The notes under the pieces are model-generated. The model was not told where the DNA came from and ran no database searches. It was given only the letters and a program-made list of their open reading frames with translations. A stretch of 64,000 nucleotides of DNA from contig QAYZ01000016.1 in assembly GCA_003054655.1 (NCBI GenBank), positions 558,001-622,000 of the forward strand, read 5' to 3'. Positions 35,303 to 45,109 of the stretch are shown one piece after another. The DNA is from Spartobacteria bacterium LR76 (GTDB taxonomy: Bacteria; Verrucomicrobiota; Verrucomicrobiia; Chthoniobacterales; Terrimicrobiaceae). The position numbers and the translations under genes are program-made. How positions within the stretch are numbered: the first letter of the stretch is position 1; the number at the start of each line of letters is the position of its first letter.

Positions 35303-36865
35303 ATGAGCCAGAAAACCGTCTCGATCTACGATACCACGCTGCGTGATGGCACGCAGGGCACCGGAATCTCCTTCTCGGTGCTGGACAAGATTCGGGTTGC
35401 CGAGCGACTCGACGCCTTTGGTATTGATTACATTGAGGGAGGCTGGCCGGGTTCCAATCCCCGCGACGCGGCTTTTTTTGAGGAGGCTGCGAAGCATACC
35501 TGGAAGCACGCCAGGATCGCAGCTTTCGGCATGACGCGGCGCGGCCGCATCAGCGTGGAGGAGGACTCCCAGGTGCGTATGCTCCTGGCCGCCGAGACGC
35601 CCGTCGTCACCATCGTCGGCAAGACGTGGCCCTTGCACGTCACCGAGGTTTTTGGGGTTTGTCTCGAGGAGAATCTCGCCATGATCGCGGATACCGTGAA
35701 GTTCCTCAAGGCCCATGGCCGGGAGGTCTTTTACGACGCCGAGCACTTTTTCGACAGCTACCGCGAAGACCCAGCCTACTCCCTCGCCACGATCAAGGCG
35801 GCGAAGGATGCCGGAGCGGATCTCGTGATCCTTTGTGATACGAATGGCGGTTCGTTGCCGGGGTTCGTCGGCGAGGTCACCCGCACTGCGATCGCGCATC
35901 TCGGAACCTCCGTGGGCATCCATACTCACAACGACAGCGGACTCGGAGTGGCCAACGCCCTCGCGGCAGTCGAGGCAGGTGCTTCCCAGGTGCAGGGAAC
36001 GGTCAACGGCTACGGCGAGCGCGTGGGGAACTGCAACCTCGTCACCGTCATCCCGACCCTGCAGCTCAAGTACAACCTCCCGGTGGTGCCCGACCTCTCC
36101 CAAATGCGGGATGTGTCGGTCTTTGTCGATGAACTCGCCAATGTCCCGCACGATATCCGTGCGCCCTATGTCGGTTCGGCGGCATTCACCCACAAGGGCG
36201 GTCTGCACGTGCACGCCGTGCAGAAGCTGGCACGCACCTACGAGCACATCGATCCCAGCCTGGTCGGCAACCGTCAGACCATCGTGGTCTCCGACATGTC
36301 GGGACAGACCAACGTGCTCATGAGAGCCAAGGCGCTCGGCTTCGAACTTGAGAAAGGCTCCGCCCAGGTTTCGGAAATCCTCACCAAGATCAAGGCGGCG
36401 GAGAACGAAGGGTACGAATTTGAAGCCGCCGAAGGCTCGTTCAATCTCCTGATCCGCAAGGCGCTCGGTCTGTACCGCCCGCTCTTCGACCTCAAGGAGT
36501 ACCACTGCAATTATCGCAACCTTGGCGCGAATGGCACCGATCTTTGCGAGGCCACGGTCAAGCTGATCGTCGGCGGTGTGCCGGAGTATACCGTGGCGGA
36601 GGGCGATGGTCCGGTGAACGCTCTCGATGCGGCGTTGCGCAAGGCGCTGCGCCCGTTCTATCCATGGATCGATACGCTGCGCCTGACCGATTACAAGGTG
36701 CGCATCGTCGATGGCGCTCGCGGTACGGCCGCTCGCACCCGCGTGCTCATTGAATCCACGGACGGGAATACCAACTGGGGTACGGTCGGCGTGTCCGACA
36801 ATATCATCCAGGCCAGTTGGGAGGCTCTCGTGGACAGCTACGAGTTCTTCAGCGCTGGCCGCTAG
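35303..36865 (+). CDS. cimA: Citramalate synthase
   Basis: The 520-aa enzyme belongs to the HMG-CoA-lyase/LeuA superfamily: SIYDTTLRDGTQG at the N-terminus, HTHNDSGLGVANALAAVEAG with metal-binding His residues, and NGYGERVGNCNL. A C-terminal LeuA-type allosteric domain follows (DYKVRIVDGARGTAARTRV). Length and the GTG(I/V)SFSV variant point to CimA of the pyruvate route to isoleucine, not to 2-isopropylmalate synthase. It converts pyruvate and acetyl-CoA to (R)-citramalate. The stop shares CTAG with the opposing gene. Confidence 0.9.
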   Translation: MSQKTVSIYDTTLRDGTQGTGISFSVLDKIRVAERLDAFGIDYIEGGWPGSNPRDAAFFEEAAKHTWKHARIAAFGMTRRGRISVEEDSQVRMLLAAETPVVTIVGKTWPLHVTEVFGVCLEENLAMIADTVKFLKAHGREVFYDAEHFFDSYREDPAYSLATIKAAKDAGADLVILCDTNGGSLPGFVGEVTRTAIAHLGTSVGIHTHNDSGLGVANALAAVEAGASQVQGTVNGYGERVGNCNLVTVIPTLQLKYNLPVVPDLSQMRDVSVFVDELANVPHDIRAPYVGSAAFTHKGGLHVHAVQKLARTYEHIDPSLVGNRQTIVVSDMSGQTNVLMRAKALGFELEKGSAQVSEILTKIKAAENEGYEFEAAEGSFNLLIRKALGLYRPLFDLKEYHCNYRNLGANGTDLCEATVKLIVGGVPEYTVAEGDGPVNALDAALRKALRPFYPWIDTLRLTDYKVRIVDGARGTAARTRVLIESTDGNTNWGTVGVSDNIIQASWEALVDSYEFFSAGR

Positions 36866-37791
36866 GGCAGCCGATCCCGACCGCTCGGGCCATGGAGATA
36901 CGACGTCTCCGGCCCGATCGGAACGATGCGGGTGGGGTTGATGTCATCATGCGTCACGTAATAGTGACGCTTGATGTGATCGAGGTTCACCGTTTCCGCG
37001 ATGCCGGGCCATTGGTAAAGGTCACGCAGATAGCCGGAGAGATTCGGGTAATCCACGATCCGGCGAAGGTTGCACTTGAAATGCCCATGGTACACCGGAT
37101 CGAACCGGATGAGCGTGCAGAATGCTCGCCAGTCGCTCTCGACCGGATGGTTCGTGATGAGGAAGCGACGCGCCGACAAGATGGCATCGAGTTCGTCGAG
37201 CATCTCAAAGAGCCGGTTGGCGGCGCGTTCATACGCCCTTTGAGAGGTCGCAAATCCTGCGAGGTAGACGCCGTTGTTCACCTTCTCGTAAATCGAGCTG
37301 CTCAGAGCTTCCTGACGCCCGGAGTGAGCGGACGGAAAGAGATCGACATCCCGGGTGTGAAAGGGACGGAACGCCTCGGCAAACATTCGGCAAATATCAT
37401 CCTCCGAGTTATTGACGATGCGCGATGTCTTCCGATCCCAGAGGACAGGAACTGTCACTCTCCCATCAAAGGAGGCATCACTGGCATGGTAGGCCTCGGC
37501 AAGGAAGGAGAAGCCATTGACCGGGTCGGCTTCTCCGGGCGGGCGAAACGCCCATCCCCGCTCATCACGGATGGGATCGACGATGCTGCAGGAGATCGCC
37601 GCCTCAAGACCCAGCAGCTTCCGGACGATGAGAGTGCGGTGCGCCCACGGACAGGCGAGGGACACGTAGAGGTGGTAGCGCCCGCTTTCCGGCTCGTACT
37701 CCTTTCCCGGAGCGACGACTTCGCGAAATGCATCGGCTTGTCTCTGAAACTCGCCGTCTGTTGACTGTTCCTTGGGAAACTGTGCCATCAT
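36862..37791 (-). CDS. Glutathionyl-hydroquinone reductase (Xi-class GST, YqjG/EcM4 family)
   Basis: The 309-aa protein shows the family features: RYHLYVSLACPWAHRTLIVR with the catalytic Cys, PVLWDRKTSRIVNNSEDDICRM, and YEKVNNGVYLAGFATSQ in the helical domain. These enzymes reduce glutathionylated hydroquinones. Two adjacent ATGs (37791 and 37788) could start it. The 5' neighbour on the same strand is a small unknown protein. Confidence 0.9.
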   Translation of the reverse strand: MMAQFPKEQSTDGEFQRQADAFREVVAPGKEYEPESGRYHLYVSLACPWAHRTLIVRKLLGLEAAISCSIVDPIRDERGWAFRPPGEADPVNGFSFLAEAYHASDASFDGRVTVPVLWDRKTSRIVNNSEDDICRMFAEAFRPFHTRDVDLFPSAHSGRQEALSSSIYEKVNNGVYLAGFATSQRAYERAANRLFEMLDELDAILSARRFLITNHPVESDWRAFCTLIRFDPVYHGHFKCNLRRIVDYPNLSGYLRDLYQWPGIAETVNLDHIKRHYYVTHDDINPTRIVPIGPETSYLHGPSGRDRLP

Positions 37792-37877
37792 CGTATGAGA
37801 GTTGAGTGCTTTCTTGCGACCGGGGATTCTCAACTGACAGTTTGCGGGTAATGTGGCAAGGATTTCTCCGCCGCCGT

Positions 37878-38216
37878 TTACCCGAGCTTCTCGGGGAGGG
37901 TGGGGCTTGGCTCCTCGCCGTTCAGGTGAAGGTCGAATGCCTCAACCCTCTGGCGAACGGTTTCCACGTCGAAGGAACCTGTCTCCAGCGTCTCCTCATA
38001 GAGATCAAGAAGCGTCAGAAAATCTTCATAAATCCGCCAGACAGTGCCTGTCTCCCCGCGGTGGGTTTCTACCAAAGCCTCAAGCTTATCGCGATATGCC
38101 TCGAAATCGTGATGATGCTTGGCGAGATAACGAATATGCTCTGTGAGGGCGAATGGATCTTTTTCCCTGATATCGCCAATGCCGACCAAAATGGGGTATT
38201 CGGTATGCGTGATCAT
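37878..38216 (-). CDS. Small hypothetical protein
   Basis: A 112-aa acidic soluble protein that I do not recognise. It opens with YPILVGIGDIREKDPFALTE, has a His-rich AKHHHDFEAYRDKLEALVE helix, and ends ERAFDLHL-like into a Pro-rich tail. It starts with ATG at 38216, lies between two divergently oriented neighbours and reads as coding by third-position bias. No signal peptide or membrane helix is visible. Confidence 0.5.
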   Translation of the reverse strand: MITHTEYPILVGIGDIREKDPFALTEHIRYLAKHHHDFEAYRDKLEALVETHRGETGTVWRIYEDFLTLLDLYEETLETGSFDVETVRQRVEAFDLHLNGEEPSPTLPEKLG

Positions 38217-38294
38217 GAAAAGGAATCGAAAAACATCAAAGATCTGCGCGGGTCTATGGGGCCAGCCTCTTGAGCGCGCGCGAAGTATCCCACG

Positions 38295-39287
38295 ATGAGC
38301 AGGGTTTTATCGAGTGCGGGCAAGGCAAAGGGGAGCAACTCCACGGCAGTGCTCATTGTGAACGAAGCGGCAGGAAAACAGGACGGTGGAGATCGTCTGG
38401 ACGAACTTAAAGCGCGCCTCGCTCCCCGTTTTCCCGGTATCGATGTCCGGGTGATTACTCCGGATTTGCCGGCCGATCAGATCGCCGCGGAGGCGATGGA
38501 GCGCGGGGTCTCGCATCTGCTTGTCGGGGGAGGCGACGGCACGGTGAGTGTGGTGGCACGGACCATAGTGCGCCGTCCCGTCACCTTGGGAATCATTCCG
38601 CTCGGCACCTATAACAATATCGCCAGGTCGCTGAACATCCCGCCGGACATAGAAGCAGCCTGCCGCATCATCTGCGAAGGAAAAGAGCGCCCCGTCGATG
38701 TCGGGATTGCTAATGATGATCGGTACTTCTTCGAGGCCGCCGGGGCGGGACTCGATGCCGCGCTGTTTCCCCTGGGAGAGGAAATCAAGACCGGGCGGTG
38801 GGGCCGGATCTTGCAATTTGCCCGGCTGACCATGAACTACAGCGTCCAGCGCATGAGGCTGGAGTTTGATTCATCAGTGGCAGCGGCGCTTCCCAGGGAA
38901 AGACGGCGCAAGTTCTCCTCCTCCCGCCTGTCTGGAAATTCGCTGGTGATGCGCGCTTTGCTCGTCGCTGTCGCCAATGGCCCCTATTACGGCAGCGGCT
39001 TTGCCGTCGCCCCCGGGGCCCGGCTCAACGACGGCAAGCTCACCGTGGCCGTATTTCGCCGATTCTCCAAATACGAACTGATACGACACTTCATCTCCAT
39101 CAGCCAGGGGCGCAGGCATTTCTGCCCGAAGCTGGAACTCTTTTCCGCGCGCCGGGTGAAGATATCCGCATTTCGCAAGCTGCCGGTGCATCTGGATGGG
39201 ATGCCTTATGGAAACGCACCCATACGGCTGGAGGCGGTGCCGGATGCCCTCCGCGTGATCGCGCCGGAGAAGGAGCCTGTCGCCTGA
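38295..39287 (+). CDS. Diacylglycerol/lipid kinase family protein
   Basis: The 330-aa protein has the DAGK catalytic domain: TAVLIVNEAAGK near the start, HLLVGGGDGTVSVV (GGDGT ATP site) around 75-88, and LGIIPLGTYNNIARSL with the PxGTxNxxA pattern. A C-terminal YegS-like beta domain follows (PGARLNDGKLTV, PVHLDGMPYG). It phosphorylates a lipid hydroxyl, probably diacylglycerol or a related lipid; the substrate is not certain. Confidence 0.85.
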   Translation: MSRVLSSAGKAKGSNSTAVLIVNEAAGKQDGGDRLDELKARLAPRFPGIDVRVITPDLPADQIAAEAMERGVSHLLVGGGDGTVSVVARTIVRRPVTLGIIPLGTYNNIARSLNIPPDIEAACRIICEGKERPVDVGIANDDRYFFEAAGAGLDAALFPLGEEIKTGRWGRILQFARLTMNYSVQRMRLEFDSSVAAALPRERRRKFSSSRLSGNSLVMRALLVAVANGPYYGSGFAVAPGARLNDGKLTVAVFRRFSKYELIRHFISISQGRRHFCPKLELFSARRVKISAFRKLPVHLDGMPYGNAPIRLEAVPDALRVIAPEKEPVA

Positions 39288-39384
39288 CGCGAGCCAGGGA
39301 TGCCTGAGCGTGTTGCCGAGCCTTTGCTCAGGTCGTCCCCTGATGGCCTTCGCTCTTGCTGCAATCATGAGCAAGGCGTTTAGT

Positions 39385-41718
39385 ATGAGCTATTATCCGA
39401 TGGGACTTACCAACCGATTCTTTGCGTTCGGTATCGCCGTGCTATCGGTAGCATTGGCGGCATTGATCAGATGGGCGCTTATCCTGCCCATGCTGGGAGA
39501 TCGCTCGCCCTATGCGGTGTTTCTCTGCGCCGTGATCATCTCCGCATGGCTCGGAGGGCTGTATCCAGGTTTGCTTGCCATGGGGTTGTCCCTTATTTGC
39601 GGGTGGGCCTTCCTTTCTTCCGATGCACGATCCGGGGATCTGGCGACGATGGTGATCACCGTTTTTTTTGTCATCATCGGGCTCCTGGTTTCCCTCGTCT
39701 GCGAGTCTCTCCATCGCAGCCGGAGGCGGGCGGAGCAGGCGAAGACGGAGATCGCCGATGGACAGGCTCGGATCGAGGCGGCGGAGGCGAGACAGCGGGA
39801 GATCCTCGATGCCATTCCGCATCTGATCTGGAAGTCTTCTGCGGAGGGGGAGATTTCCTATATCAATCGCCGCTGGATTGAGTCGCTGAACTTGCCGTTG
39901 GAAGAGACGAGAAACTACGGATGGACGAAGGTAATTCATCCGGAGGAGGCCGACTTGGTCCGGCAAGGCTGGGAAGAGGCACGTGCCGCGGAACGTGAGT
40001 TTCACATGGTTTTCCGGATCAAGCTGGGCAACGGGGTGTATCGCTGGCACGAGGTGCGGGTGCAGCCGTCCCGCGATTCCTCAGGAGCCTTGGTCGGTTG
40101 GTTCGGCAGCGCTACGGATATAGAGGATTCTCATAATCTGAACGAATCCTTGCGTGCCAGCGAAGAGCGGTTTCGGCGGCTGGCCGATCAGGCACCAGTC
40201 TTGATCTGGATGAGCGACGCATCCAAGGCGACGACTTGGTTTAACAAACCCTGGCTGGAGTTTACAGGACGTTCGCTGGAGCAGGAGATCGGGAACGGCT
40301 GGGCGGAGTGCGTGCATCCTGATGATTACGCGTATTGTGTGGAAACTTACTCGGCGAATTTCGAGGCGCGCCGGTCTTTTGAGATGGACTACCGCCTGCG
40401 TCGAAACGATGGCGTCTATCGCTGGGTGATGGATCGCGGGATTCCGATTTTCAGCCACGAGGGGATCTTTCTTGGGTACATGGGCAGTTGCATCGACATC
40501 AACGAACGCAAGGAGGCGGAGGAACAGGGCGACGCACTGCTGAAAATGGAGCAGGCTGCCCGGGTGCAGGCCGAGCGCACGGCTTTGTTGAAGGACGAGT
40601 TTCTGGCCACGGTCAGCCACGAAATGCGCACGCCCCTTACAGCCATGCTGGGCTGGGTGCAACTCTTGCGAAGCGGCAGTCTGCCGGCGGAGACCGTGCC
40701 GCAGGCCCTGGAGACCATCGAGCGCAACGCCCGGGCCCAGGCCAAGCTGATCGATGACCTGCTCGACATGAGCCGCATTCTTTCCGGGAGGCTGCGTCTG
40801 GATGTCCAGACGGTTAATATCGTGGAGGTGGTGGAGGCGGCTCTTGATGCGGCGGAGCCCGGTGCTGCCGCCAAGAAGATCCGCATGGTGCGTGTGCTTG
40901 ATCCGTTGGCCGGACCGGTCACAGGCGACCCGATGCGGCTGCAGCAGATTGTCTGGAATCTCCTGAGCAACGCGGTGAAGTTCACTCCGACCAACGGAAA
41001 AATCACCACCACGCTCGAACGGATCAACTCCCACCTGGAAATCTCCGTGAGCGATTCCGGCGAGGGTATCCTTCCCGAGTTTCTTCCTCACGTCTTTGAT
41101 CGCTTCCGCCAGCAGGATTCCTCCACCATGCGCAAGCACCAGGGGCTTGGATTGGGGCTGTCCATCGTCAAGCAGCTCGTGGAGTTGCATGGCGGCTCGG
41201 TGCGTGCGACCAGTCCTGGTCAGGGGCTGGGTGCCACGTTTGTCGTCTCCCTGCCGATGGCCGCCGCATACAAGGAAGTGAGGGAAAAGGAGGTTGCCGT
41301 GCCGGTTGAGCCTCCTGCCGCCAGCGAAGGTGTGCCGACCTTGCTGGGGACCCGGGTGCTCGTGGTCGATGATGACGGTGATGCGAGGGAACTCCTCCGT
41401 TCGATCCTAGCTCAGTGCGGCGCGAGTGTCCGCACGGCGGGTTCCGCCTCCGAGGCCTTGAGCCAGATGGACTCCCGCGTGCCGGATGTCCTGGTCAGCG
41501 ACATCGGCATGCCGGGTCAGGATGGGTATGGTCTGATCCGTGAGGTGCGGATGAGGCCGAGGGAGAAGGGTGGGCACGTCCCTGCTCTGGCGCTTACCGC
41601 CTTTGCCCGGTCGGATGATCGCCGCCGGGCCATCAGCGCCGGATTTCACATGCATCTCGCCAAACCGGTGGAACCCGCCGAGCTGGTGACCGTGGTCGCC
41701 AGCCTGGCCCGGCGTTGA
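39385..41718 (+). CDS. Hybrid sensor histidine kinase (membrane, PAS-PAS-HK-receiver)
   Basis: The ~777-aa protein starts with four hydrophobic helices resembling the DUF4118/KdpD membrane module. Two PAS domains (IPHLIWKSSAEGEISYINR and VLIWMSDASKATTWFN) follow. Then come HisKA (TVSHEMRTPLTAMLGW, phosphorylated His), HATPase (WNLLSNAVKFT, GLGLGLSIVK) and a C-terminal receiver with DDDGDARELL, DVLVSDIGMPG and a KP pair. The start at 39385 has AAGG eight bases upstream. It directly precedes the trehalose operon and may sense osmotic or redox state, which is inference. Confidence 0.9.
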   Translation: MSYYPMGLTNRFFAFGIAVLSVALAALIRWALILPMLGDRSPYAVFLCAVIISAWLGGLYPGLLAMGLSLICGWAFLSSDARSGDLATMVITVFFVIIGLLVSLVCESLHRSRRRAEQAKTEIADGQARIEAAEARQREILDAIPHLIWKSSAEGEISYINRRWIESLNLPLEETRNYGWTKVIHPEEADLVRQGWEEARAAEREFHMVFRIKLGNGVYRWHEVRVQPSRDSSGALVGWFGSATDIEDSHNLNESLRASEERFRRLADQAPVLIWMSDASKATTWFNKPWLEFTGRSLEQEIGNGWAECVHPDDYAYCVETYSANFEARRSFEMDYRLRRNDGVYRWVMDRGIPIFSHEGIFLGYMGSCIDINERKEAEEQGDALLKMEQAARVQAERTALLKDEFLATVSHEMRTPLTAMLGWVQLLRSGSLPAETVPQALETIERNARAQAKLIDDLLDMSRILSGRLRLDVQTVNIVEVVEAALDAAEPGAAAKKIRMVRVLDPLAGPVTGDPMRLQQIVWNLLSNAVKFTPTNGKITTTLERINSHLEISVSDSGEGILPEFLPHVFDRFRQQDSSTMRKHQGLGLGLSIVKQLVELHGGSVRATSPGQGLGATFVVSLPMAAAYKEVREKEVAVPVEPPAASEGVPTLLGTRVLVVDDDGDARELLRSILAQCGASVRTAGSASEALSQMDSRVPDVLVSDIGMPGQDGYGLIREVRMRPREKGGHVPALALTAFARSDDRRRAISAGFHMHLAKPVEPAELVTVVASLARR

Positions 41719-41893
41719 CGTCCAGGGAAGGCGGTTGCGACTTGCTCCCCTCCGCAAAGGCCAAGGGAAAAGGACGCAGCCGCCTCGCGAGAAACTCTCT
41801 GGGAATCCGTCGGATTCCTGCATAAAATTTGCTCTCGGGACGGATCGAGACACGCGGATGGGCTGGGAGCCGCGATTACCTTGGAACTTGCCG

Positions 41894-44800
41894 ATGCAGA
41901 ACGAGTCATCCGCCCAGTGGTACAAAGACGCAGTCATCTATGAACTGCATGTGAGATCCTTTGCTGACAGCTCAGGCGATGGAATCGGAGATTTCCGCGG
42001 GCTGACGGAGCGGCTGGGATATTTTGAGGAACTCGGTGTCACCGCGCTCTGGCTGCTTCCTTTCTATCCATCGCCGTTGCGTGACGATGGATACGACATT
42101 GCCGATTACATGGCGGTAAATCCCTCCTACGGCACGCTGGAGGATTTTCAGGAGCTTCTGGCCGAGGCGCACAAGCGTAACCTGAAAGTGATTACCGAAC
42201 TGGTCATCAACCACACCTCGGATCAGCATGCCTGGTTCCAACGAGCGAGGCGCGCGCCAGCCGGCTCACCGGAGCGAGACTTTTACGTCTGGAGTGAGAA
42301 CCCGCGGAAGTTCGAAGAGGCCCGCATCATCTTCAAGGACTTTGAATCTTCCAACTGGGCTTGGGACCCGATCGCCAAGGCCTACTACTGGCATCGCTTT
42401 TACTCCCATCAGCCCGATCTGAACTTTGATAATCCCCTGGTGCAACAGGCGGTCTTTGAAGTCCTGGATTTCTGGTTGAAGATGGGAGTGGACGGGCTGC
42501 GGCTGGATGCGATTCCGTACCTTTTTGAAAGGGAGGGCACTTCCTGCGAAAATCTGCCGGAGACGCATGCCTACCTGAGACAGCTCAGGAAGCATGTGGA
42601 TGAGAACTATGCGGGCCGCATGCTCCTGGCGGAGGCCAACCAATGGCCGGAGGACGCCGTGGCCTACTTTGGCCAGGGCGACGAGTGTCAGATGTCCTTT
42701 CACTTCCCGCTCATGCCACGGATCTTCATGAGCGTACAGATGGAGGATCGCTTCCCGATCATCGACATCCTGGAGCAGACCCCGGAGATTCCGACGGAGT
42801 GCCAGTGGGCGATTTTTCTCCGCAATCACGATGAGCTCACTCTGGAAATGGTGACCGATGAGGAGCGCGACTACATGTACCGCCTCTATGCGGAAGATCC
42901 CAGGGCGAGGATCAATCTCGGCATCCGCCGCCGCCTCGCTCCGCTACTCGATAACAACCGCCGGAAAATCGAGCTGGTGAATTCCCTTCTCCTTTCGCTT
43001 CCCGGCACCCCGATCATCTATTACGGCGACGAGATCGGGATGGGGGATAATTTTTATCTGGGAGATCGCAATGGCGTGCGCACCCCGATGCAATGGAGCG
43101 CAGATCGGAACGCCGGTTTTTCGCGCGCCAATCCACAGCAGCTCTTTCTGCCGGTCATCATCGATCCGGAGTTTCACTACGAGGCGGTGAACGTCGATGT
43201 ACACATGAAGAACCTGTCATCCCTCTTCTGGTGGATGAGGCGGGTCGTCGATGCCCGCAAGCGTCATCCCGCCTTCTCCCAGGGCACCCTGGAGTTTCTC
43301 CGACCGGACAACGCCAAAGTGCTGACCTTCCTGAGGCGGGATGCGGATGAGACGATCCTTGTCGTGGCGAATCTGTCGCGGTTTTCCCAGTGCCTGGAGC
43401 TGGATCTCTCGGAGTTCAAGGGCTCCCGGGCCGAAGAAATGTTCGGCGGAGGCGTCTTCTTTGAGATCAAGGACGCACCGGTCACCTTCACCATCGGCCC
43501 TCATGGGTTTTATTGGCTGCTCCTCAGGTCTTCCATGACCTCCAAGCCGGGCGCCGAGGCCGCAATCGTCCCTGAAATCTCTCTGGCAAGCGAATGGTCG
43601 GATGGACTGGTCGATCATCTCGAGACCGCCATCCTTCCCGGCTACCTGCCGTCCTGCCGGTGGTATGGGCAAAAGGACCGTGTGCTCCGACTGGCGAAGG
43701 TGCGGGAAAGTTTTGCCGATCCATCGGGAGAAAGCCGCATCATCCTTTTGGAGCTGACCTTTACGGATGGCGATCCGATGACGCAGATCCTGGCGCTGAC
43801 GATCGGCACAGAGGATGCCGGTGATGTCTCCACCAGCCCCGCGATGGTTGCCCGGTTCGCCGATGGCCGGGTGCTTTGGGATCTGCTCTATATGCCGGAG
43901 GGCAGGGGCAGGATTTGGGATATGCTGGCAGGCGAGCTCCGGTGGGGAGATTCCAGGCATCATCTGCGTGGCATCAAGGGGGACGGCATCTCGGGAAGTG
44001 CGCCTGCCTCCAGGGTGTTGGGCGGGGAGCAGTCCAATACCGGTCTCGCCTATGGTGATGAATGGATGTTTAAATTCTTCAGGATATTCACCGACGGGCC
44101 ACATCCGGATGCCGAAATCCTCCGGATCTTGTCCGAGCGAGGCTTCCCGTATTCGCCGCGCTTCGGCGGCGAGATCCGCTGCCGGTTGAATGATGAGGAG
44201 GGAGCGGCTGGCCTCCTGACTTCGTTTGTGAAGAACCAGGGCGATGGATGGAGCTACATGCTCGATGCGGTCGGGAGGTTTTTTGAGCAGGTTGTCTCTG
44301 TCGAGGTGCAGGAGGAGGCCACGGGCCAGTTTGACGAGATCATCGAGCAGGTCATTCCTCAGCGCGCCCGGCAACTCGGGCAGAGAACTGCGGCTTTGCA
44401 CGCGTGTCTGGCATCCGTCACCGAGCTGCCGGAGTTTGCCCCCGAGGCTGTTACAGGCCTTTATCAAAGGTCTCTTTACCAAACGATGCGGAGCCAGTTG
44501 CGCCGTACCGAGGTCATGGTGACGCGAAAGCTTCCCATGCTGGCGCACGACGTCCGCGAGGTCGCTGTCTCGTGGCTGGCCACGACTCCGCAGATTCTCG
44601 ACGCCTATCAGCAACTCCTTCGCCGCCGGGTGCATCTCAACAAGATCCGGGTCCATGGAGACTACCATCTCGGCCAGGTGCTTAATACCGGAAATGATTT
44701 CGTGATCCTGGATTTTGAGGGCGAGCCGCGGCGCAGCCTCGGGGAGCGGCGGCTGAAGAAGTGTTCTCTCGTCGATGTCGCGGGAATGCTCAGATCCTTT

Positions 44801-45103
44801 GATTATGCGGTACAGGTCTCGTTGAATCGGCAAAAGCCCGAGGACCGCCCGCGCCTGAAGCCGTGGGCTGGGAAATGGCTCGAGGTCGTGAGCTCCGCGT
44901 TCCTTGACGGCTATCGATGTGAGGCTGGGGAAGCTGCGTTTCTTCCAGCATCCGGCGAGGATTTTCAGTTCCTGCTGCTGCTCTTTCTTTTGGACAAATC
45001 GGTCTACGAAATCGGGTATGAACTGAACTACCGGCCGGACTTTCTCTCTGTGCCGATGGGCGCGGCGGAGAGACTCCTGGCCGGCAGGGAATCCAAGGAC
45101 TAA
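41894..45103 (+). CDS. Trehalose synthase / maltokinase fusion (TreS-Mak)
   Basis: A 1069-aa two-domain protein. The N-terminal ~550 residues are a GH13 trehalose synthase: WYKDAVIYELHVRSF, VDGLRLDAIPYLF (nucleophile Asp), LLAEANQWPED (Glu) and FLRNHDELTLEM (Asp). From about residue 560 comes a maltokinase domain (YLPSCRWYGQKDR, VHGDYHLGQVLN, FVILDFEGEP). Such fusions interconvert trehalose and maltose and phosphorylate maltose to maltose-1-phosphate. The ATG at 41894 opens right at the conserved domain. No GlgE gene is in the window. It is six bases from glgX. Confidence 0.93.
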   Translation: MQNESSAQWYKDAVIYELHVRSFADSSGDGIGDFRGLTERLGYFEELGVTALWLLPFYPSPLRDDGYDIADYMAVNPSYGTLEDFQELLAEAHKRNLKVITELVINHTSDQHAWFQRARRAPAGSPERDFYVWSENPRKFEEARIIFKDFESSNWAWDPIAKAYYWHRFYSHQPDLNFDNPLVQQAVFEVLDFWLKMGVDGLRLDAIPYLFEREGTSCENLPETHAYLRQLRKHVDENYAGRMLLAEANQWPEDAVAYFGQGDECQMSFHFPLMPRIFMSVQMEDRFPIIDILEQTPEIPTECQWAIFLRNHDELTLEMVTDEERDYMYRLYAEDPRARINLGIRRRLAPLLDNNRRKIELVNSLLLSLPGTPIIYYGDEIGMGDNFYLGDRNGVRTPMQWSADRNAGFSRANPQQLFLPVIIDPEFHYEAVNVDVHMKNLSSLFWWMRRVVDARKRHPAFSQGTLEFLRPDNAKVLTFLRRDADETILVVANLSRFSQCLELDLSEFKGSRAEEMFGGGVFFEIKDAPVTFTIGPHGFYWLLLRSSMTSKPGAEAAIVPEISLASEWSDGLVDHLETAILPGYLPSCRWYGQKDRVLRLAKVRESFADPSGESRIILLELTFTDGDPMTQILALTIGTEDAGDVSTSPAMVARFADGRVLWDLLYMPEGRGRIWDMLAGELRWGDSRHHLRGIKGDGISGSAPASRVLGGEQSNTGLAYGDEWMFKFFRIFTDGPHPDAEILRILSERGFPYSPRFGGEIRCRLNDEEGAAGLLTSFVKNQGDGWSYMLDAVGRFFEQVVSVEVQEEATGQFDEIIEQVIPQRARQLGQRTAALHACLASVTELPEFAPEAVTGLYQRSLYQTMRSQLRRTEVMVTRKLPMLAHDVREVAVSWLATTPQILDAYQQLLRRRVHLNKIRVHGDYHLGQVLNTGNDFVILDFEGEPRRSLGERRLKKCSLVDVAGMLRSFDYAVQVSLNRQKPEDRPRLKPWAGKWLEVVSSAFLDGYRCEAGEAAFLPASGEDFQFLLLLFLLDKSVYEIGYELNYRPDFLSVPMGAAERLLAGRESKD

Positions 45104-45109
45104 GCTTTT

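Noticed and set aside
35180-36505. 441-codon frame antisense to citramalate synthase
   Set aside because: Shadow frame; the plus strand shows conserved CimA motifs.
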